Below are positions 53,492 through 62,958 of a stretch of 64,000 nucleotides of DNA, one piece after another. Made by a program: the position numbers and the translations under genes. The DNA is from an uncultured Gammaproteobacteria bacterium (lineage in GTDB: Bacteria > Pseudomonadota > Gammaproteobacteria > Steroidobacterales > GCA-2729495), in the NCBI GenBank assembly GCA_937921935.1, contig CAKZWQ010000026.1, forward strand, positions 1 to 64,000. The letters are read 5' to 3'. The stretch's first letter is position 1, and the number at the start of each line of letters is the position of its first letter. The notes below the pieces were generated by a model. The model made no database searches and was not told where the DNA came from. It saw only the letters and a list, made by a program, of their open reading frames with translations.

Positions 53492-54334
53492 ATGCGGGTA
53501 ATTATCGGCTTGAGTTTTCTTTTTATCTTCATGCTTGCGGGCGGCGCGCAAGCCGATGACGACGTGGCTGCCATGGCCCGGGCCCATGCAGACGACGTGC
53601 CAATAACAACGCCAGTAGCGAGCACCCGGCCTGTGCAGGCTGTGGAGTCTCAGACCGTTCAGTACGGAGAACAGGATGGTGAGGCGCTGACAGGTTTTCT
53701 TGCCGTGCCGGCGGGTGCGACCGGTGATTTGCCAGCTGTGATCGTGATTCATGAGTGGTGGGGGCTGAACGACAGTATTCGCCAGGTCACGGAGAGGCTC
53801 GCCGGCGAGGGTTACCGGGCATTGGCTGTGGACCTGTATCGCGGCGAAGTGGCAGACGAGCCCAAGACGGCAATGGGACTAAGTAGAAATTTGAGTGAAC
53901 AGGGCGAGCAGGGCGAGGACAATTTACTGCAGGCTTATGCATTCCTCAGCGAAGGCGGCGCACCTCGGGTAGGCGTTATCGGCTGGTGCCTGGGTGGCCG
54001 CTGGTCCCTGCGCACAGCTTTGCTGCTACCTGACCAGGTAGACGCGACAGTTATTTATTACGGCAGACTGATTACTGATCCCGAGCAACTCGAGACTTTG
54101 CAAATGCCTGTACTGGGCAACTTTGGCGGTGCGGATCCCATAATTCCTCAGGCTAACATCGAGGCCTTTGAAGGAACCATGCGTGAACTGGGCAAAGAGG
54201 TTGATATAAAAGTCTATCCGGGTGCCAAGCATGCCTTTTCGAATCCTTCGGGCACGGCCTACGATGCTACGGCCGCCGAAGATGCATGGGCTCGCAGTCG
54301 GGACTTTCTGGCGGCGAATCTGAAGCAGCCCTGA
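53492..54334 (+). CDS. Exported dienelactone hydrolase-family protein
   Basis: This 280-residue alpha/beta-hydrolase has a signal peptide (about 3-20, ending GGAQA). The catalytic triad is a Cys in GWCLGGRW (nucleophile), an Asp in GGADPIIP and a His in AKHAFSNPSG, as in dienelactone hydrolase. HEWWGLNDSIR is another family mark. Export is unusual for the classical cytosolic enzyme, though exported members are common. The substrate is unknown. It follows the YbjQ gene closely. Confidence 0.85.
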   Translation: MRVIIGLSFLFIFMLAGGAQADDDVAAMARAHADDVPITTPVASTRPVQAVESQTVQYGEQDGEALTGFLAVPAGATGDLPAVIVIHEWWGLNDSIRQVTERLAGEGYRALAVDLYRGEVADEPKTAMGLSRNLSEQGEQGEDNLLQAYAFLSEGGAPRVGVIGWCLGGRWSLRTALLLPDQVDATVIYYGRLITDPEQLETLQMPVLGNFGGADPIIPQANIEAFEGTMRELGKEVDIKVYPGAKHAFSNPSGTAYDATAAEDAWARSRDFLAANLKQP

Positions 54335-54358
54335 GGGCTGTTCATCCCTGCCAGGGGC

Positions 54359-54865
54359 TTATTCGTCCTTGAGGCTTTCCTCGCCGGGACGGGGCTGTGC
54401 CGGTGCAGCCTGATCTCCGCAGTCGGCCCAGACATCCAGCGATTGGCTGATGGTGGACGTTTGTGCCGTGCCGTCAGCGCTGCGACAAGTGAGCGTGCCA
54501 AATGCCGTTAGCTGATCGCGGAGCAATTGCTCACCAGGTCTTGCGCAGGCCAGTGACTCGCGGATTCCGCGCAGTTGTTGCGGCGGAATGGTGAGCTGAA
54601 TGGCTTGAGGCGAGATGACTCGCGGAGCTGACACGACAGAATCAGCCACGGATACAAACAGGCCGGCCTGGGCATCAGGATCCCCGCACTCAAAGCGGGC
54701 CTCCAGCCGAATTTTCAGGCTTGACGGCCCGTCCACCGGCAGCAGCGTTTCGCCATCCGGCTGCGCAATTACCTGGGCAAGTTCCAGCTGAGGGTTATCG
54801 GCGGCCGCACTTGGCAAAAGGCTGCCGATAGCCGAAAGCAGGATTAAAAGTTGGGCAATGGACAC
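54359..54865 (-). CDS. Small exported hypothetical protein (168 aa)
   Basis: This protein has a signal peptide (about 2-22, ending SAAA) and a mature domain with five cysteines (near 55, 102, 122, 133 and 153) that could pair into disulfides. The C-terminus is acidic and Pro-rich. I recognise no family. It is convergent with the dienelactone hydrolase gene and is preceded by the structured intergenic segment. Confidence 0.6.
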   Translation of the reverse strand: MSIAQLLILLSAIGSLLPSAAADNPQLELAQVIAQPDGETLLPVDGPSSLKIRLEARFECGDPDAQAGLFVSVADSVVSAPRVISPQAIQLTIPPQQLRGIRESLACARPGEQLLRDQLTAFGTLTCRSADGTAQTSTISQSLDVWADCGDQAAPAQPRPGEESLKDE

Positions 54866-54984
54866 GAGTGATAGACAGATCTGGCAGGAAAGTTGCAGAT
54901 TCTATCAATCGGCGCGAAAGAAAGGCGGGGGCAACATGGCTGGGGGAGATATCTTCAGTCCTGACACGAAGTCCGATACTGGCC

Positions 54985-55090
54985 ATGCTGCCCCCGCAGG
55001 GGGTGCTCCGGACCCAAGGGGGGTAGGTCCGGAGCGGTTGGCGTCGCCTTGCGTGACGCCATGGATTCCGCCGCCTGGGTTGGAGGATCT
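54985..55090. ncRNA. Candidate structured RNA or leader
   Basis: Four stems lie in series over about 105 bases: CCCCC/GGGGG with loop GCA, GCTCCGGAC/GTCCGGAGC (55005-55013/55027-55035, perfect 9 bases), GGCGTC/GACGCC (55038-55043/55055-55060) and GCCGCC/GGCGGC near 55068-55090. Such density is more than chance GC content usually gives. I cannot match a named RNA family, and the strand is uncertain. It could also be the 3' region of the 55123-55434 gene. Confidence 0.35.
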
Positions 55091-55122
55091 TTCGGCGGCG
55101 GGATCCGCTTGCGACTAATTAC

Positions 55123-55434
55123 TTAGCCTCGTTTGCGCCAGCCCCGGTCTCGGCTCGCGAGCCGGTAGGCTCGCCGCTGACCGTTCAGTCGGGCGCTCAG
55201 TTTCGACGCAACGTTCACCTGCGTGTGCCAGGCCGCGCCCTGCGCGGTTGACTGCATATCGTTACGAAGGTCTCTTGCAGTTGTGTAAACCAACGGCTTC
55301 GCCGTGATGGTTATTTCCTGCAGGACTTCCTCAGCTTGCCCGACCGATGCGAGGCCGACACTTAGTGCCAGCGAGAGCACAGCGGTGGGCAGCGACGGGA
55401 ATCGCGATTCGCGATTTATCGTCAATCTATTCAT
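55123..55434 (-). CDS. Small exported hypothetical protein (103 aa)
   Basis: The 103-residue protein has an N-terminal signal (hydrophobic about 17-33, ending VGQA) and a short mature part opening EEVLQEITITAKPLVYTT. Its end is Arg/Lys-rich (RLASRDRGWRKRG). The ITITAKP string is frequent in small secreted proteins of proteobacteria, but I cannot name a family with confidence. It is divergent from the sigma54 regulator gene across an AT-rich region with operator-like palindromes. Confidence 0.55.
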   Translation of the reverse strand: MNRLTINRESRFPSLPTAVLSLALSVGLASVGQAEEVLQEITITAKPLVYTTARDLRNDMQSTAQGAAWHTQVNVASKLSARLNGQRRAYRLASRDRGWRKRG

Positions 55435-55557
55435 GATTTCTGCCTCACCAGCTTGGATAGTTGTCTTCTTGAGTCACATGACTCGGGATCTATATAGCAG
55501 GAACTGTGCCAAGTATTCTTTATCAATAAATACAATAACTTATTAGATTTAAAGATC

Positions 55558-55641
55558 ACGGAATATCGTAATATACGGAAAACCGTAGCCAGATTGACGG
55601 AAATCCGCGTAGAATCTGTGACCATGATCACGGTAGACCGT
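55558..55641. promoter_or_regulatory. Four-copy palindromic operator array
   Basis: Four ACGG-N4-CCGT-like 12-base palindromes lie at 55558-55569 (ACGGAATATCGT), 55575-55586 (ACGGAAAACCGT, extended by flanking T and A), 55597-55608 (ACGGAAATCCGC) and 55630-55641 (ACGGTAGACCGT). Two are perfect and two have one or two mismatches. They flank the start of the regulator gene, and the last lies in its first codons. This is a strong candidate for autoregulation, or for control by another factor shared with the divergent gene. Confidence 0.6.
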
Positions 55642-57429
55642 AACCAGCAATTATTTCGGAAGCTGCCTGTGCTGGCTTGTCTGATGGATGGTGAAGGCCA
55701 CCTCACCGAGGCGACTGATGCCCTGCTCGAGCGCCTGGGCTTCGCCCGTGACGACTTGATCGGGCGCCGCCCCGAGGAACTCGCGACAGAAGCCAGCGCG
55801 CGTCGAATTCAGGAAGAACATCTGCCGTGTCTGCGCCGCACCGGCCGATTGGACAACGTGCCCGTGGCGTTTCGCGATCACGACGGAGCGCGCGTTTCCC
55901 TGCTGGCGACCACCGTGGTGAATCGTGACCACGACGGCTCCTTCCTCAATACCATGTCAGTTTTCACCGAGATCGCAGACAGCGCCCGTCTTGAGCGCCA
56001 GTACCGGGATCTATACCAGTCCACCCCTGCCATGCTGCATACAGTCAATGCGGAGGGGCGGATCACGGCGGTTAGCAATCACTGGCTGGAGAAGCTCGGC
56101 TACAGCCGCGATGAAGCGATTGGCCGGCCCATCATGGATTTTCTCACCGACGAATCTAAGGTCTCAGCCATGCGCTGGACGATCGAGGAGGTCATTGCCT
56201 CAGGCGATCAGAAAAATGTGCCACGCCAGATGGTGACGCGTGACGGCCAGATCCTGGACGTGCTCATGTCGACTCGTGCTGAGCATAACCCCGTGGATGG
56301 GGCGCTTACTTTGCGGGTTGCCAGTAAGGACATGACCGAACGCAACCAGGCGGAGGCACAATTGCGCGCGGCCTATGACCAGATTGCCGAGCTAAAGGAA
56401 GAGCTTGAGCGGGAGCGTGATTATCTTCGTGAAGAAGTCAGTGTAGCCATGAACTTTGGCTACATCATTGGAGAAAGCCCGGCGCTCAAGTCCATGCTTG
56501 CCCGGATCGAATCCGTGGCGGCGACGCCCGCCAGCGTATTAATTATCGGAGAAACGGGTTCTGGTAAAGAGCTGGTGGCGCATGCGATCCACGCTCGCAG
56601 CGGGCGCGCTGATGGCCCGCTGGTCAAGGTCAACTGCGCATCAATTCCGGATGAATTGTTTGAAAGCGAGTTTTTCGGTCATGTGCGAGGTGCTTTTACT
56701 GGCGCGCACCGGGACCGTGTCGGCCGTTTTGAGCTCGCTGACGGGGGTACGATTTTTCTTGATGAGGTGGGCGAGATCCCCCTCAGTCTGCAGGGTAAAT
56801 TGCTGCGCGTGCTGCAGGAGCGCGAGTTCGAGCGAGTCGGAGAAGAGCAATCCAGGACCGTTGACGTGCGTGTGATAGCCGCAACCAATAAGGATCTTGA
56901 GAGGGCGGTTGAGGCTGGCGAGTTTCGGGAGGATCTTTATTATCGTCTTAGCGTTTTCCCGGTACAGGTCCCCCCGCTGCGGCGACGCGGCGACGATGTG
57001 GTTATGCTGGCCGTCCATTTTCTTGAGCAAACCTGCCGGGATTTCGGTCGTCCCCTTCCTTCTTTCACTCAGGGTCAGGTTGAACAGCTAAGGCGTTATG
57101 ACTGGCCGGGTAACGTGCGGGAGCTAAAAAATGTCATCGAGCGTGCGGTCATTCTTTCCCACGGTGATACCTTGCGGCTGGACCTGGCGACATCTGACAC
57201 AGACCTGGTGCCCGACAATGATGAACCGGCTATGCCGCGGGCCGAGCGAAGCTATCTGACGGAAGCCGAAATGAAGGCACAACAAAAAGCCAATCTTCTG
57301 GCGGCTCTGGACGCCGCCGACTGGCGCGTGTCGGGCGCGGGTGGCGCCGCTGAGATGCTGGGGATCAAGCCCAGCACGCTGTCTGACCGTATTCGGTCCA
57401 TGGGCCTCACGCGTCCTGCCAGCCATTAG
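55624..57429 (+). CDS. PAS-containing sigma54-dependent activator
   Basis: The 601-residue regulator has two PAS domains (about 12-120 and 130-245), a coiled coil, an AAA+ domain (about 280-510) and a Fis-type helix-turn-helix at the end ([16 protein letters not shown]). The AAA+ part has Walker A GETGSGKE, the sigma54-contact loop GAFTGA and Walker [13 protein letters not shown]. It should activate sigma54-RNA polymerase in response to a PAS-sensed signal. I use the ATG at 55624; a TTG at 55594 would extend it by ten residues. Targets are unknown, although four palindromes surround its own start. Confidence 0.92.
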   Translation: MITVDRNQQLFRKLPVLACLMDGEGHLTEATDALLERLGFARDDLIGRRPEELATEASARRIQEEHLPCLRRTGRLDNVPVAFRDHDGARVSLLATTVVNRDHDGSFLNTMSVFTEIADSARLERQYRDLYQSTPAMLHTVNAEGRITAVSNHWLEKLGYSRDEAIGRPIMDFLTDESKVSAMRWTIEEVIASGDQKNVPRQMVTRDGQILDVLMSTRAEHNPVDGALTLRVASKDMTERNQAEAQLRAAYDQIAELKEELERERDYLREEVSVAMNFGYIIGESPALKSMLARIESVAATPASVLIIGETGSGKELVAHAIHARSGRADGPLVKVNCASIPDELFESEFFGHVRGAFTGAHRDRVGRFELADGGTIFLDEVGEIPLSLQGKLLRVLQEREFERVGEEQSRTVDVRVIAATNKDLERAVEAGEFREDLYYRLSVFPVQVPPLRRRGDDVVMLAVHFLEQTCRDFGRPLPSFTQGQVEQLRRYDWPGNVRELKNVIERAVILSHGDTLRLDLATSDTDLVPDNDEPAMPRAERSYLTEAEMKAQQKANLLAALDAADWRVSGAGGAAEMLGIKPSTLSDRIRSMGLTRPASH

Positions 57430-57439
57430 ACTGGGATCC

Positions 57440-58885
57440 ATGCGAATTCTCCGTTACCTGGCCTATGCCCTGAAGTGCCTGCTGATGTCGCTTCTGGTGC
57501 CCGGTGTTGGTCTGGCAGAAGTCTTGAGCGAGCCACCGGCATCAGTCGCCCGGATTCTGCAGGCCTATAACCTGCCATCGCACAGCTACAGTGCCTGGGT
57601 ACAGCCTTTGGATGCTGACGAGCCTGTGCTGGCTATCAATGCCGACGTTCCGCGGAATCCGGCATCTACCATCAAACTACTGACAACTTTTCTTGCCCTT
57701 GAAGATCTTGGCCCGGCCTACACGTGGCGAACACAAGCCTACCTGGGCGGCAGCCTGGACAATGGTCGTCTGTCCGGCGATCTGTACCTGAAAGGCTATG
57801 GCGATCCGTATCTGGTGACGGAGCGAGTCTGGCTCTTGCTGAGAGCTTTGCGGCAGCGGGGCTTGCAGACCATCGCCGGGGATCTGGTCATCGATAATAG
57901 CTATTTTGATTTGCCAGATATGAATTCGGGGGACTTCGATGGCCAGCCCTATCGCGTTTATAACGTGGTGCCTGATGCCTTTCTGATCAACTTTCGGGCA
58001 ATAAATTTCGTATTTCGCCCGGACCCGGCAGCTAACACTGTGCAAATCGTCGCGGACCCAGCGCCGGCCAATCTTGAGATTCGTAATCAGTTGAGTCTTG
58101 GTCGGGGGCGTTGTGGCGGCTACCAGGGCGGCATTCGCGTCTCCCCGGGTGAGGTGGAGAGTGGTGGTGTCGTCACTTTTTCGGGTCGATTTGGTCGGGA
58201 CTGCCCCGAGTATCGTCTGTCACGCTCGGTGATGAGTTCCGGTGAATTCTCTTATGGCGTTCTACGTGGCCTATGGGAGGAGAACGGCGGTGAGCTGTCG
58301 GGTGGTTATCGGCAGGCGCCGGTACCCGAGGAGTGGGATGCTTTCTACGAGTTCGATTCGCCTCCCGTGAGCGAAATTATCCGCCGCGTGAATAAATGGA
58401 GTAACAACGTCATGACGCGGCAAATTTTTCTGACCATGGGGGCAGAAAAGTTTGGTGCGCCTGCCACCATCGAAAAGGCGCGAGATGCGGCCGCCTCCGC
58501 GCTGGCTAGCCGCGGTCTGGATTTTCCTGAGCTCACCCTGGATAACGGCGCTGGCTTGTCGCGGGATACACGGATCTCCGCCCGTAATCTGGGGCGCCTG
58601 CTACTGGCTGCCCACGATAGTCCCTTTAAGGCGGAGTACGAGTCCTCCCTGGCCCTCTCAGGCCTGGATGGCACCATGCGGCGACGCTTTCGTAATGATG
58701 AATTAACGGGCAAGTCTCATCTGAAAACAGGTCGTTTGAATGGCGTGTTCGCTATGGCGGGCTATTTGCAGGCGCGATCCGGCCGGGAGTTTATTGTGGT
58801 CGCTATCCAGAATCATCCCCAGGCACATCGTGGCCCAGGTGAAGAGGCGCATAGTGCCCTGATGCGCTGGGTCTACACGCAATGA
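57440..58885 (+). CDS. dacB: D-alanyl-D-alanine carboxypeptidase/endopeptidase (PBP4)
   Basis: This S13 peptidase (481 aa) trims peptidoglycan stem peptides or cross-links. The signal peptide is about 8-26. The active motifs are SxxK as STIK (Ser76/Lys79), SxN as SNN (KWSNNVMTR) and KTG (LKTGRLNGV). The insert domain between SxxK and SxN has the usual length. I start it at the ATG at 57440; the longer frame lies in the regulator gene. The downstream SH3 gene overlaps by 4 bases. Confidence 0.93.
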   Translation: MRILRYLAYALKCLLMSLLVPGVGLAEVLSEPPASVARILQAYNLPSHSYSAWVQPLDADEPVLAINADVPRNPASTIKLLTTFLALEDLGPAYTWRTQAYLGGSLDNGRLSGDLYLKGYGDPYLVTERVWLLLRALRQRGLQTIAGDLVIDNSYFDLPDMNSGDFDGQPYRVYNVVPDAFLINFRAINFVFRPDPAANTVQIVADPAPANLEIRNQLSLGRGRCGGYQGGIRVSPGEVESGGVVTFSGRFGRDCPEYRLSRSVMSSGEFSYGVLRGLWEENGGELSGGYRQAPVPEEWDAFYEFDSPPVSEIIRRVNKWSNNVMTRQIFLTMGAEKFGAPATIEKARDAAASALASRGLDFPELTLDNGAGLSRDTRISARNLGRLLLAAHDSPFKAEYESSLALSGLDGTMRRRFRNDELTGKSHLKTGRLNGVFAMAGYLQARSGREFIVVAIQNHPQAHRGPGEEAHSALMRWVYTQ

Positions 58886-59481
58886 TCCGACGACTGTTGC
58901 TGCTGGCGCCGTTCGCCTGTCTGGTCATGCTGCAGGCAGTTGCTGAGACGGCCTACGTGACAGACCGACTGCAACTAGGCGTGCATGCAGCGCCTGACAC
59001 CAGTGATCGCGCCTTTACCTCTTTGAAGAGCGGAGAGGCCATGGACGTCCTGGAGCGAAACAGATCCTTTGTGCGCGTGCGGCTCGCAGATGGCCGGGAA
59101 GGTTGGGTACGGGGCGCATTTCTACTGGATGAAGAGCCTGCCGTCCTGCAGGTGGCCAAGCTCACAAAAGAGCGCGACCGACTCGCAGCTGAGCTGGATT
59201 CTCGCCAGGGCAACGGCGCTGATCAGGCTGTCGTGATGAACCAACTGCGCCGGGAAGCTCAGCAGGCTCGCGGCCAGGCAGAGACAGCCCGGGCGGAACT
59301 GGCCGATTTGCGCAAGGCAACGGTTGAGCTGCGCGCTGAGGCTGCCCGCTATCGGTTCAGCGTGCCCATGGTGTGGCTGTTCATCACGACTCTCGGCGCA
59401 TTACTGCTAGGTGGCTTGATTGCCTGGCGGTGGTTTGATCGGCGCAGCCGCCGCCGCCATGGCGGATTTCGCATATATTGA
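58882..59481 (+). CDS. SH3-domain membrane protein (TIGR04211-like)
   Basis: This 199-residue protein has a signal peptide (about 4-21), a bacterial SH3 domain (about 23-85, with GREGWVRGAFL), a coiled coil (about 90-160) and one C-terminal transmembrane helix (VWLFITTLGALLLGGLIAW) with a basic tail. That layout matches TIGR04211-type proteins. The SH3 domain likely binds peptidoglycan in the periplasm. Its gene overlaps dacB (ATGA), which fits a cell-wall role. Confidence 0.87.
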   Translation: MIRRLLLLAPFACLVMLQAVAETAYVTDRLQLGVHAAPDTSDRAFTSLKSGEAMDVLERNRSFVRVRLADGREGWVRGAFLLDEEPAVLQVAKLTKERDRLAAELDSRQGNGADQAVVMNQLRREAQQARGQAETARAELADLRKATVELRAEAARYRFSVPMVWLFITTLGALLLGGLIAWRWFDRRSRRRHGGFRIY

Positions 59482-59503
59482 GGCGCCGCGTGGGCTTGCA
59501 GGG

Positions 59504-59518
59504 TGGCGCGCTTTTCGC
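59504..59518 (+). promoter_or_regulatory. Candidate sigma54 promoter of glnK-amtB
   Basis: TGGCGCG-CTTT-TCGC fits the sigma54 consensus TGGCACG-N4-TTGC at 9 of 11 defined positions, with the invariant GG and GC pairs 10 bases apart. It lies about 55 bases before the glnK start. A sigma70-like -10 (TAGAAT, 59521-59526) with a poor -35 is an alternative in the same place. The sigma54 reading is favoured by the usual control of glnK-amtB. Confidence 0.5.
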
Positions 59519-59532
59519 GCTAGAATGCTTAA

Positions 59533-59910
<378 letters not shown>

Positions 59911-59946
59911 CGCGTGCGGCTTGCAGGCCGCACCGGGGGGCAGACA

Positions 59947-61245
59947 ATGAAAGGGTTGATTCGGGCAATCACCGTGTTGCCGCTGTGCCTGTTATCAGGC
60001 ATTGCATTTGCTGATTCCGTGGACTCCGGGGACACCGCATGGATGCTGACGTCCACTGCGCTGGTCCTGTTCATGACGCTGCCTGGTCTGGCGCTTTTTT
60101 ATGGCGGCCTGGTGCGCGGGCGCAATGTTCTTTCGGTGCTGATGCAGTGTTTTGCCATTGCCTGCATGGTTACGGTGCTTTGGGTATTGGCCGGCTATAC
60201 CTTGTTTGCTACCGATGGTGGTGGTGCTCAGAATTTCATTGGCGGTCTGTCCAAGGTTTTTCTGGCCGGCGTTACCGCTGACTCTGTCGAGGGCACGATG
60301 CCCGAGACGGTATTCATCATGTTCCAGCTTACCTTTGCGATTATCACACCCGCACTGATCGTGGGTGGATTTGCAGAGCGTATGCGTTTTAGCGCAATGA
60401 TGCTGTTCTCGGCCCTGTGGCTGTTTGTTGTTTATCTTCCTGTTGCCCACTGGGTCTGGGGCGGTGGCTGGCTTGCAGAACGCAATTTCATGGACTTCGC
60501 CGGCGGGGCTGTCGTACACATTAATGCGGGAATAGCGGCCCTGGTGGCGGCCCTTGTTATGGGTAATCGGCGTGGCTTCCCGACTACACCCATGCCGCCC
60601 CATAGTCTGCCCCTGACGGTGACCGGTGCCTGCATGTTGTGGGTCGGCTGGTTTGGCTTCAATGCAGGCAGTGCTCTGGCTGCGGACGGTGCAGCGGGCA
60701 TGGCCATGCTGGTCACGCATGTCGGTGCTGCTGCCGGTTCCCTGGCGTGGATGGGCCAGGAATGGATCAAGTTTGGCAAGCCTAGCGTGCTTGGCATTGT
60801 TACCGGCATGGTGGCCGGCCTGGGCACGATTACCCCCGCTTCGGGTTTCGTTGGCCCCGGGGGCGCATTGCTCATCGGCCTGATTGCCGGCGTCGTGTGT
60901 TTCTGGGCGACGCAGTTCATCAAGCGCAAACTCAAAATCGACGACTCCCTGGATGTTTTTCCCGTCCATGGCGTGGGTGGATTCCTGGGCATCCTGCTGA
61001 CCGCCGTATTTGCTTCCAGTGAACTGGGCGTATTCAGCGGTCTTGGCTTGCCCGAGGGCCGCGGTATTGCTTCGCAGTTTTCCATGCAGGCGGTCGGTGC
61101 AGTGGCGACAGCCGTCTGGTGCGGCGTTGGTACTTTTGTGATCCTGAAGATCGTGGGCGCGCTGGTTGGTCTGCGGGTTGAGAAAGATGCGGAGACCGAA
61201 GGCCTCGACATTGCCCTGCATGACGAACGGGGCTACAACCTGTAA
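59947..61245 (+). CDS. amtB: Ammonium transporter
   Basis: This 432-residue Amt/MEP/Rh channel has a cleavable signal (about 1-22) and eleven predicted helices. Signatures include LPGLALFYGGLVRGRN and the pore-His segments DFAGGAVVHINAG and FPVHGVGGFLG, with the twin His that conduct ammonia. The C-terminal tail (GLRVEKDAETEGLDIALHDE) is the P-II contact region. The ATG at 59947 has GGGGGG upstream. It is co-transcribed with glnK. Confidence 0.95.
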   Translation: MKGLIRAITVLPLCLLSGIAFADSVDSGDTAWMLTSTALVLFMTLPGLALFYGGLVRGRNVLSVLMQCFAIACMVTVLWVLAGYTLFATDGGGAQNFIGGLSKVFLAGVTADSVEGTMPETVFIMFQLTFAIITPALIVGGFAERMRFSAMMLFSALWLFVVYLPVAHWVWGGGWLAERNFMDFAGGAVVHINAGIAALVAALVMGNRRGFPTTPMPPHSLPLTVTGACMLWVGWFGFNAGSALAADGAAGMAMLVTHVGAAAGSLAWMGQEWIKFGKPSVLGIVTGMVAGLGTITPASGFVGPGGALLIGLIAGVVCFWATQFIKRKLKIDDSLDVFPVHGVGGFLGILLTAVFASSELGVFSGLGLPEGRGIASQFSMQAVGAVATAVWCGVGTFVILKIVGALVGLRVEKDAETEGLDIALHDERGYNL

Positions 61246-61253
61246 GTCGTGCT

Positions 61254-61883
61254 TCAGCTGGTTGTGGGGCCCGTGGTTTTGACCCGTGCTCCGCGCCGAT
61301 TGTGCCAAAGCCGGGCGCCCAGCAGCAGGATCAATAGCCCGACATAAATGAGCGGTTCGGTGGCGTCTTTCTTGACCTGCCACCAGAAATGCCAGCAGAC
61401 GAGGATCGTGGCCGGGTAAACCAGTTTGTGCAGCCGAATCCAGCGCTTGCCCAGTCGGCTTTGCCAGCCCCGGGTTGAAGTGATGGCCAAAGGCACTAAC
61501 AACATCAAGCCAACGAAGCCCACGGTGATAAACGGTCGATCCAGGATGTCTTCCAGGATCAGTGCCCAGTCAAATTGCTGATCCAGGACCAGGTAATTGG
61601 CGAAATGCAGCGTGGCATAGCTGAATGCGAACAGGCCCAGCATGCGCCTGAAGCGAATGGGCCAGGCTTTTCCCAGCGCGTAGCGCATGGGTGTCATGGC
61701 CAGGGTCGCCAGCAGCAGGCGCAGGGTCCAGATTCCGAATTCATCCTGCAGGACTTCCACCGGATTTGGGCCCAGGGAAGGACCGAAACCAATCACGCGC
61801 AGGCCTATCCAGGCTAGCGGAGCGGTGCACGCGAGAAATACCAAGGGCTTCAGGAAGAACCTGATTTGCCTGTTGCTGGGCAT
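61254..61883 (-). CDS. msrQ: Heme-containing membrane subunit MsrQ
   Basis: MsrQ supplies electrons to MsrP for repair of oxidised methionines in the periplasm. The 209-residue protein has about five to six helices and conserved His residues (ATLHFANY, RLHKLVYPATILVCWHFWW) that bind heme. It follows msrP in the same operon, 32 bases after its stop. Its 3' end is close to the amtB stop, and no terminator is obvious in between. Confidence 0.9.
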   Translation of the reverse strand: MPSNRQIRFFLKPLVFLACTAPLAWIGLRVIGFGPSLGPNPVEVLQDEFGIWTLRLLLATLAMTPMRYALGKAWPIRFRRMLGLFAFSYATLHFANYLVLDQQFDWALILEDILDRPFITVGFVGLMLLVPLAITSTRGWQSRLGKRWIRLHKLVYPATILVCWHFWWQVKKDATEPLIYVGLLILLLGARLWHNRRGARVKTTGPTTS

Positions 61884-61915
61884 GTCCTGCTGTGTCCGGT
61901 CTCGTCAGCTAAGCC

Positions 61916-62887
61916 TTAGTAGAATTTTCGCAGATCCATGCCTTCATAGAGGCTGGCGACCTGCTCACCGTAGCCGTTAAACATGAGGGTCGGTTTTTTC
62001 TCGCCGAAGAAGCCGGTACCGATAGTCCTTTCCTTGGCCTGACTCCAGCGAGGATGGTTAACTTCGGGGTTTACGTTCGCATAGAACCCATACTCGCGTG
62101 GCGCAGCCAGGTTCCAGGTTGTGGGGGGCTCTTTTTCAGTGAAGCTGATGCGCACGATGGATTTGATGCTCTTGAATCCATACTTCCAGGGCACCACCAG
62201 CCTGATGGGGGCTCCATTCTGGTTGGGCAGCGAGACACCGTAGACCCCGAGGGCAAGAATGGACAAGGGGTTCATGGCTTCCGCCATGGTAAGCCCTTCA
62301 ACGTAAGGAAAATCCAGTACGCCGCGACGCTGGCCGGGCATTTCCTCCGGCCGGACAACGGTTTCAAAAGCCACATACTTGGCTCGAGACGTAGGTTTGA
62401 AGCGCTTGATCAGGTCCCCGAGAGCAATGCCGTTCCAGGGCACAACCATGGACCAGGCTTCAACGCAGCGCAGTCGATAGACCCGCTCTTCGATGGGGTG
62501 CGGACGAATAAAGTCGTCAAGATCAAAGGTGCCGGTTAGCTCCGCTTCACCATCCACCGTCACCGACCAGGGGCGGGGCCGGAAATCTCCGGAGAGTCGC
62601 GCAGGATCACTTTTGTCCAGGCCAAACTCGTAGAAGTTGTTGTAGCTCATGATGTCTTCAAGGGAGTTCGGCTCCGCATCCGTGCTGTATGGGCTGCCGC
62701 TGGCCACCTCCAGTTTGCTGAGCGTGCCCGGATCCTCGGCCGGGTCTTCCTCGGCCGCGCAGCCGCTGCCCGCCAGCAGCCCGGTTCCCGCCAGGCCTGC
62801 CCGACGCAGGAACTCCCGGCGACCATGAAAGACTGACTCCGGCGTAATTTCCGAAGGATTGATATCTGCAGGCTTGCGAATGATCAT
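61916..62887 (-). CDS. msrP: Protein-methionine-sulfoxide reductase, catalytic subunit MsrP
   Basis: This periplasmic molybdopterin enzyme reduces methionine sulfoxide in exported proteins. The 323-residue protein has a twin-arginine signal (GRREFLRRAGLAG, 22-34) and the sulfite-oxidase fold. The molybdenum ligand is Cys141 in RLRCVEAWSMV, and VVPWKYGFKSIKSI is another family mark. A Cys at the end of the signal (SGCAAEED) could even be lipidated. It heads the msrP-msrQ pair. Confidence 0.92.
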   Translation of the reverse strand: MIIRKPADINPSEITPESVFHGRREFLRRAGLAGTGLLAGSGCAAEEDPAEDPGTLSKLEVASGSPYSTDAEPNSLEDIMSYNNFYEFGLDKSDPARLSGDFRPRPWSVTVDGEAELTGTFDLDDFIRPHPIEERVYRLRCVEAWSMVVPWNGIALGDLIKRFKPTSRAKYVAFETVVRPEEMPGQRRGVLDFPYVEGLTMAEAMNPLSILALGVYGVSLPNQNGAPIRLVVPWKYGFKSIKSIVRISFTEKEPPTTWNLAAPREYGFYANVNPEVNHPRWSQAKERTIGTGFFGEKKPTLMFNGYGEQVASLYEGMDLRKFY

Positions 62888-62958
62888 TGTTGGCTTCTCT
62901 TGGGACCGCCAGTGTATTCGGCGGCATCATGCCGGCGGTTTTCGGGGAGCTGTCTGGC

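Noticed and set aside
54858-55118. 86-codon forward frame
   Set aside because: It lies over the stem-rich segment, is Pro/Gly-rich with no family features, and has no ribosome site.
59995-61383. 462-codon reverse frame opposite amtB
   Set aside because: It is His/Gln-rich with no domain character and lies antisense to a certain amtB gene.
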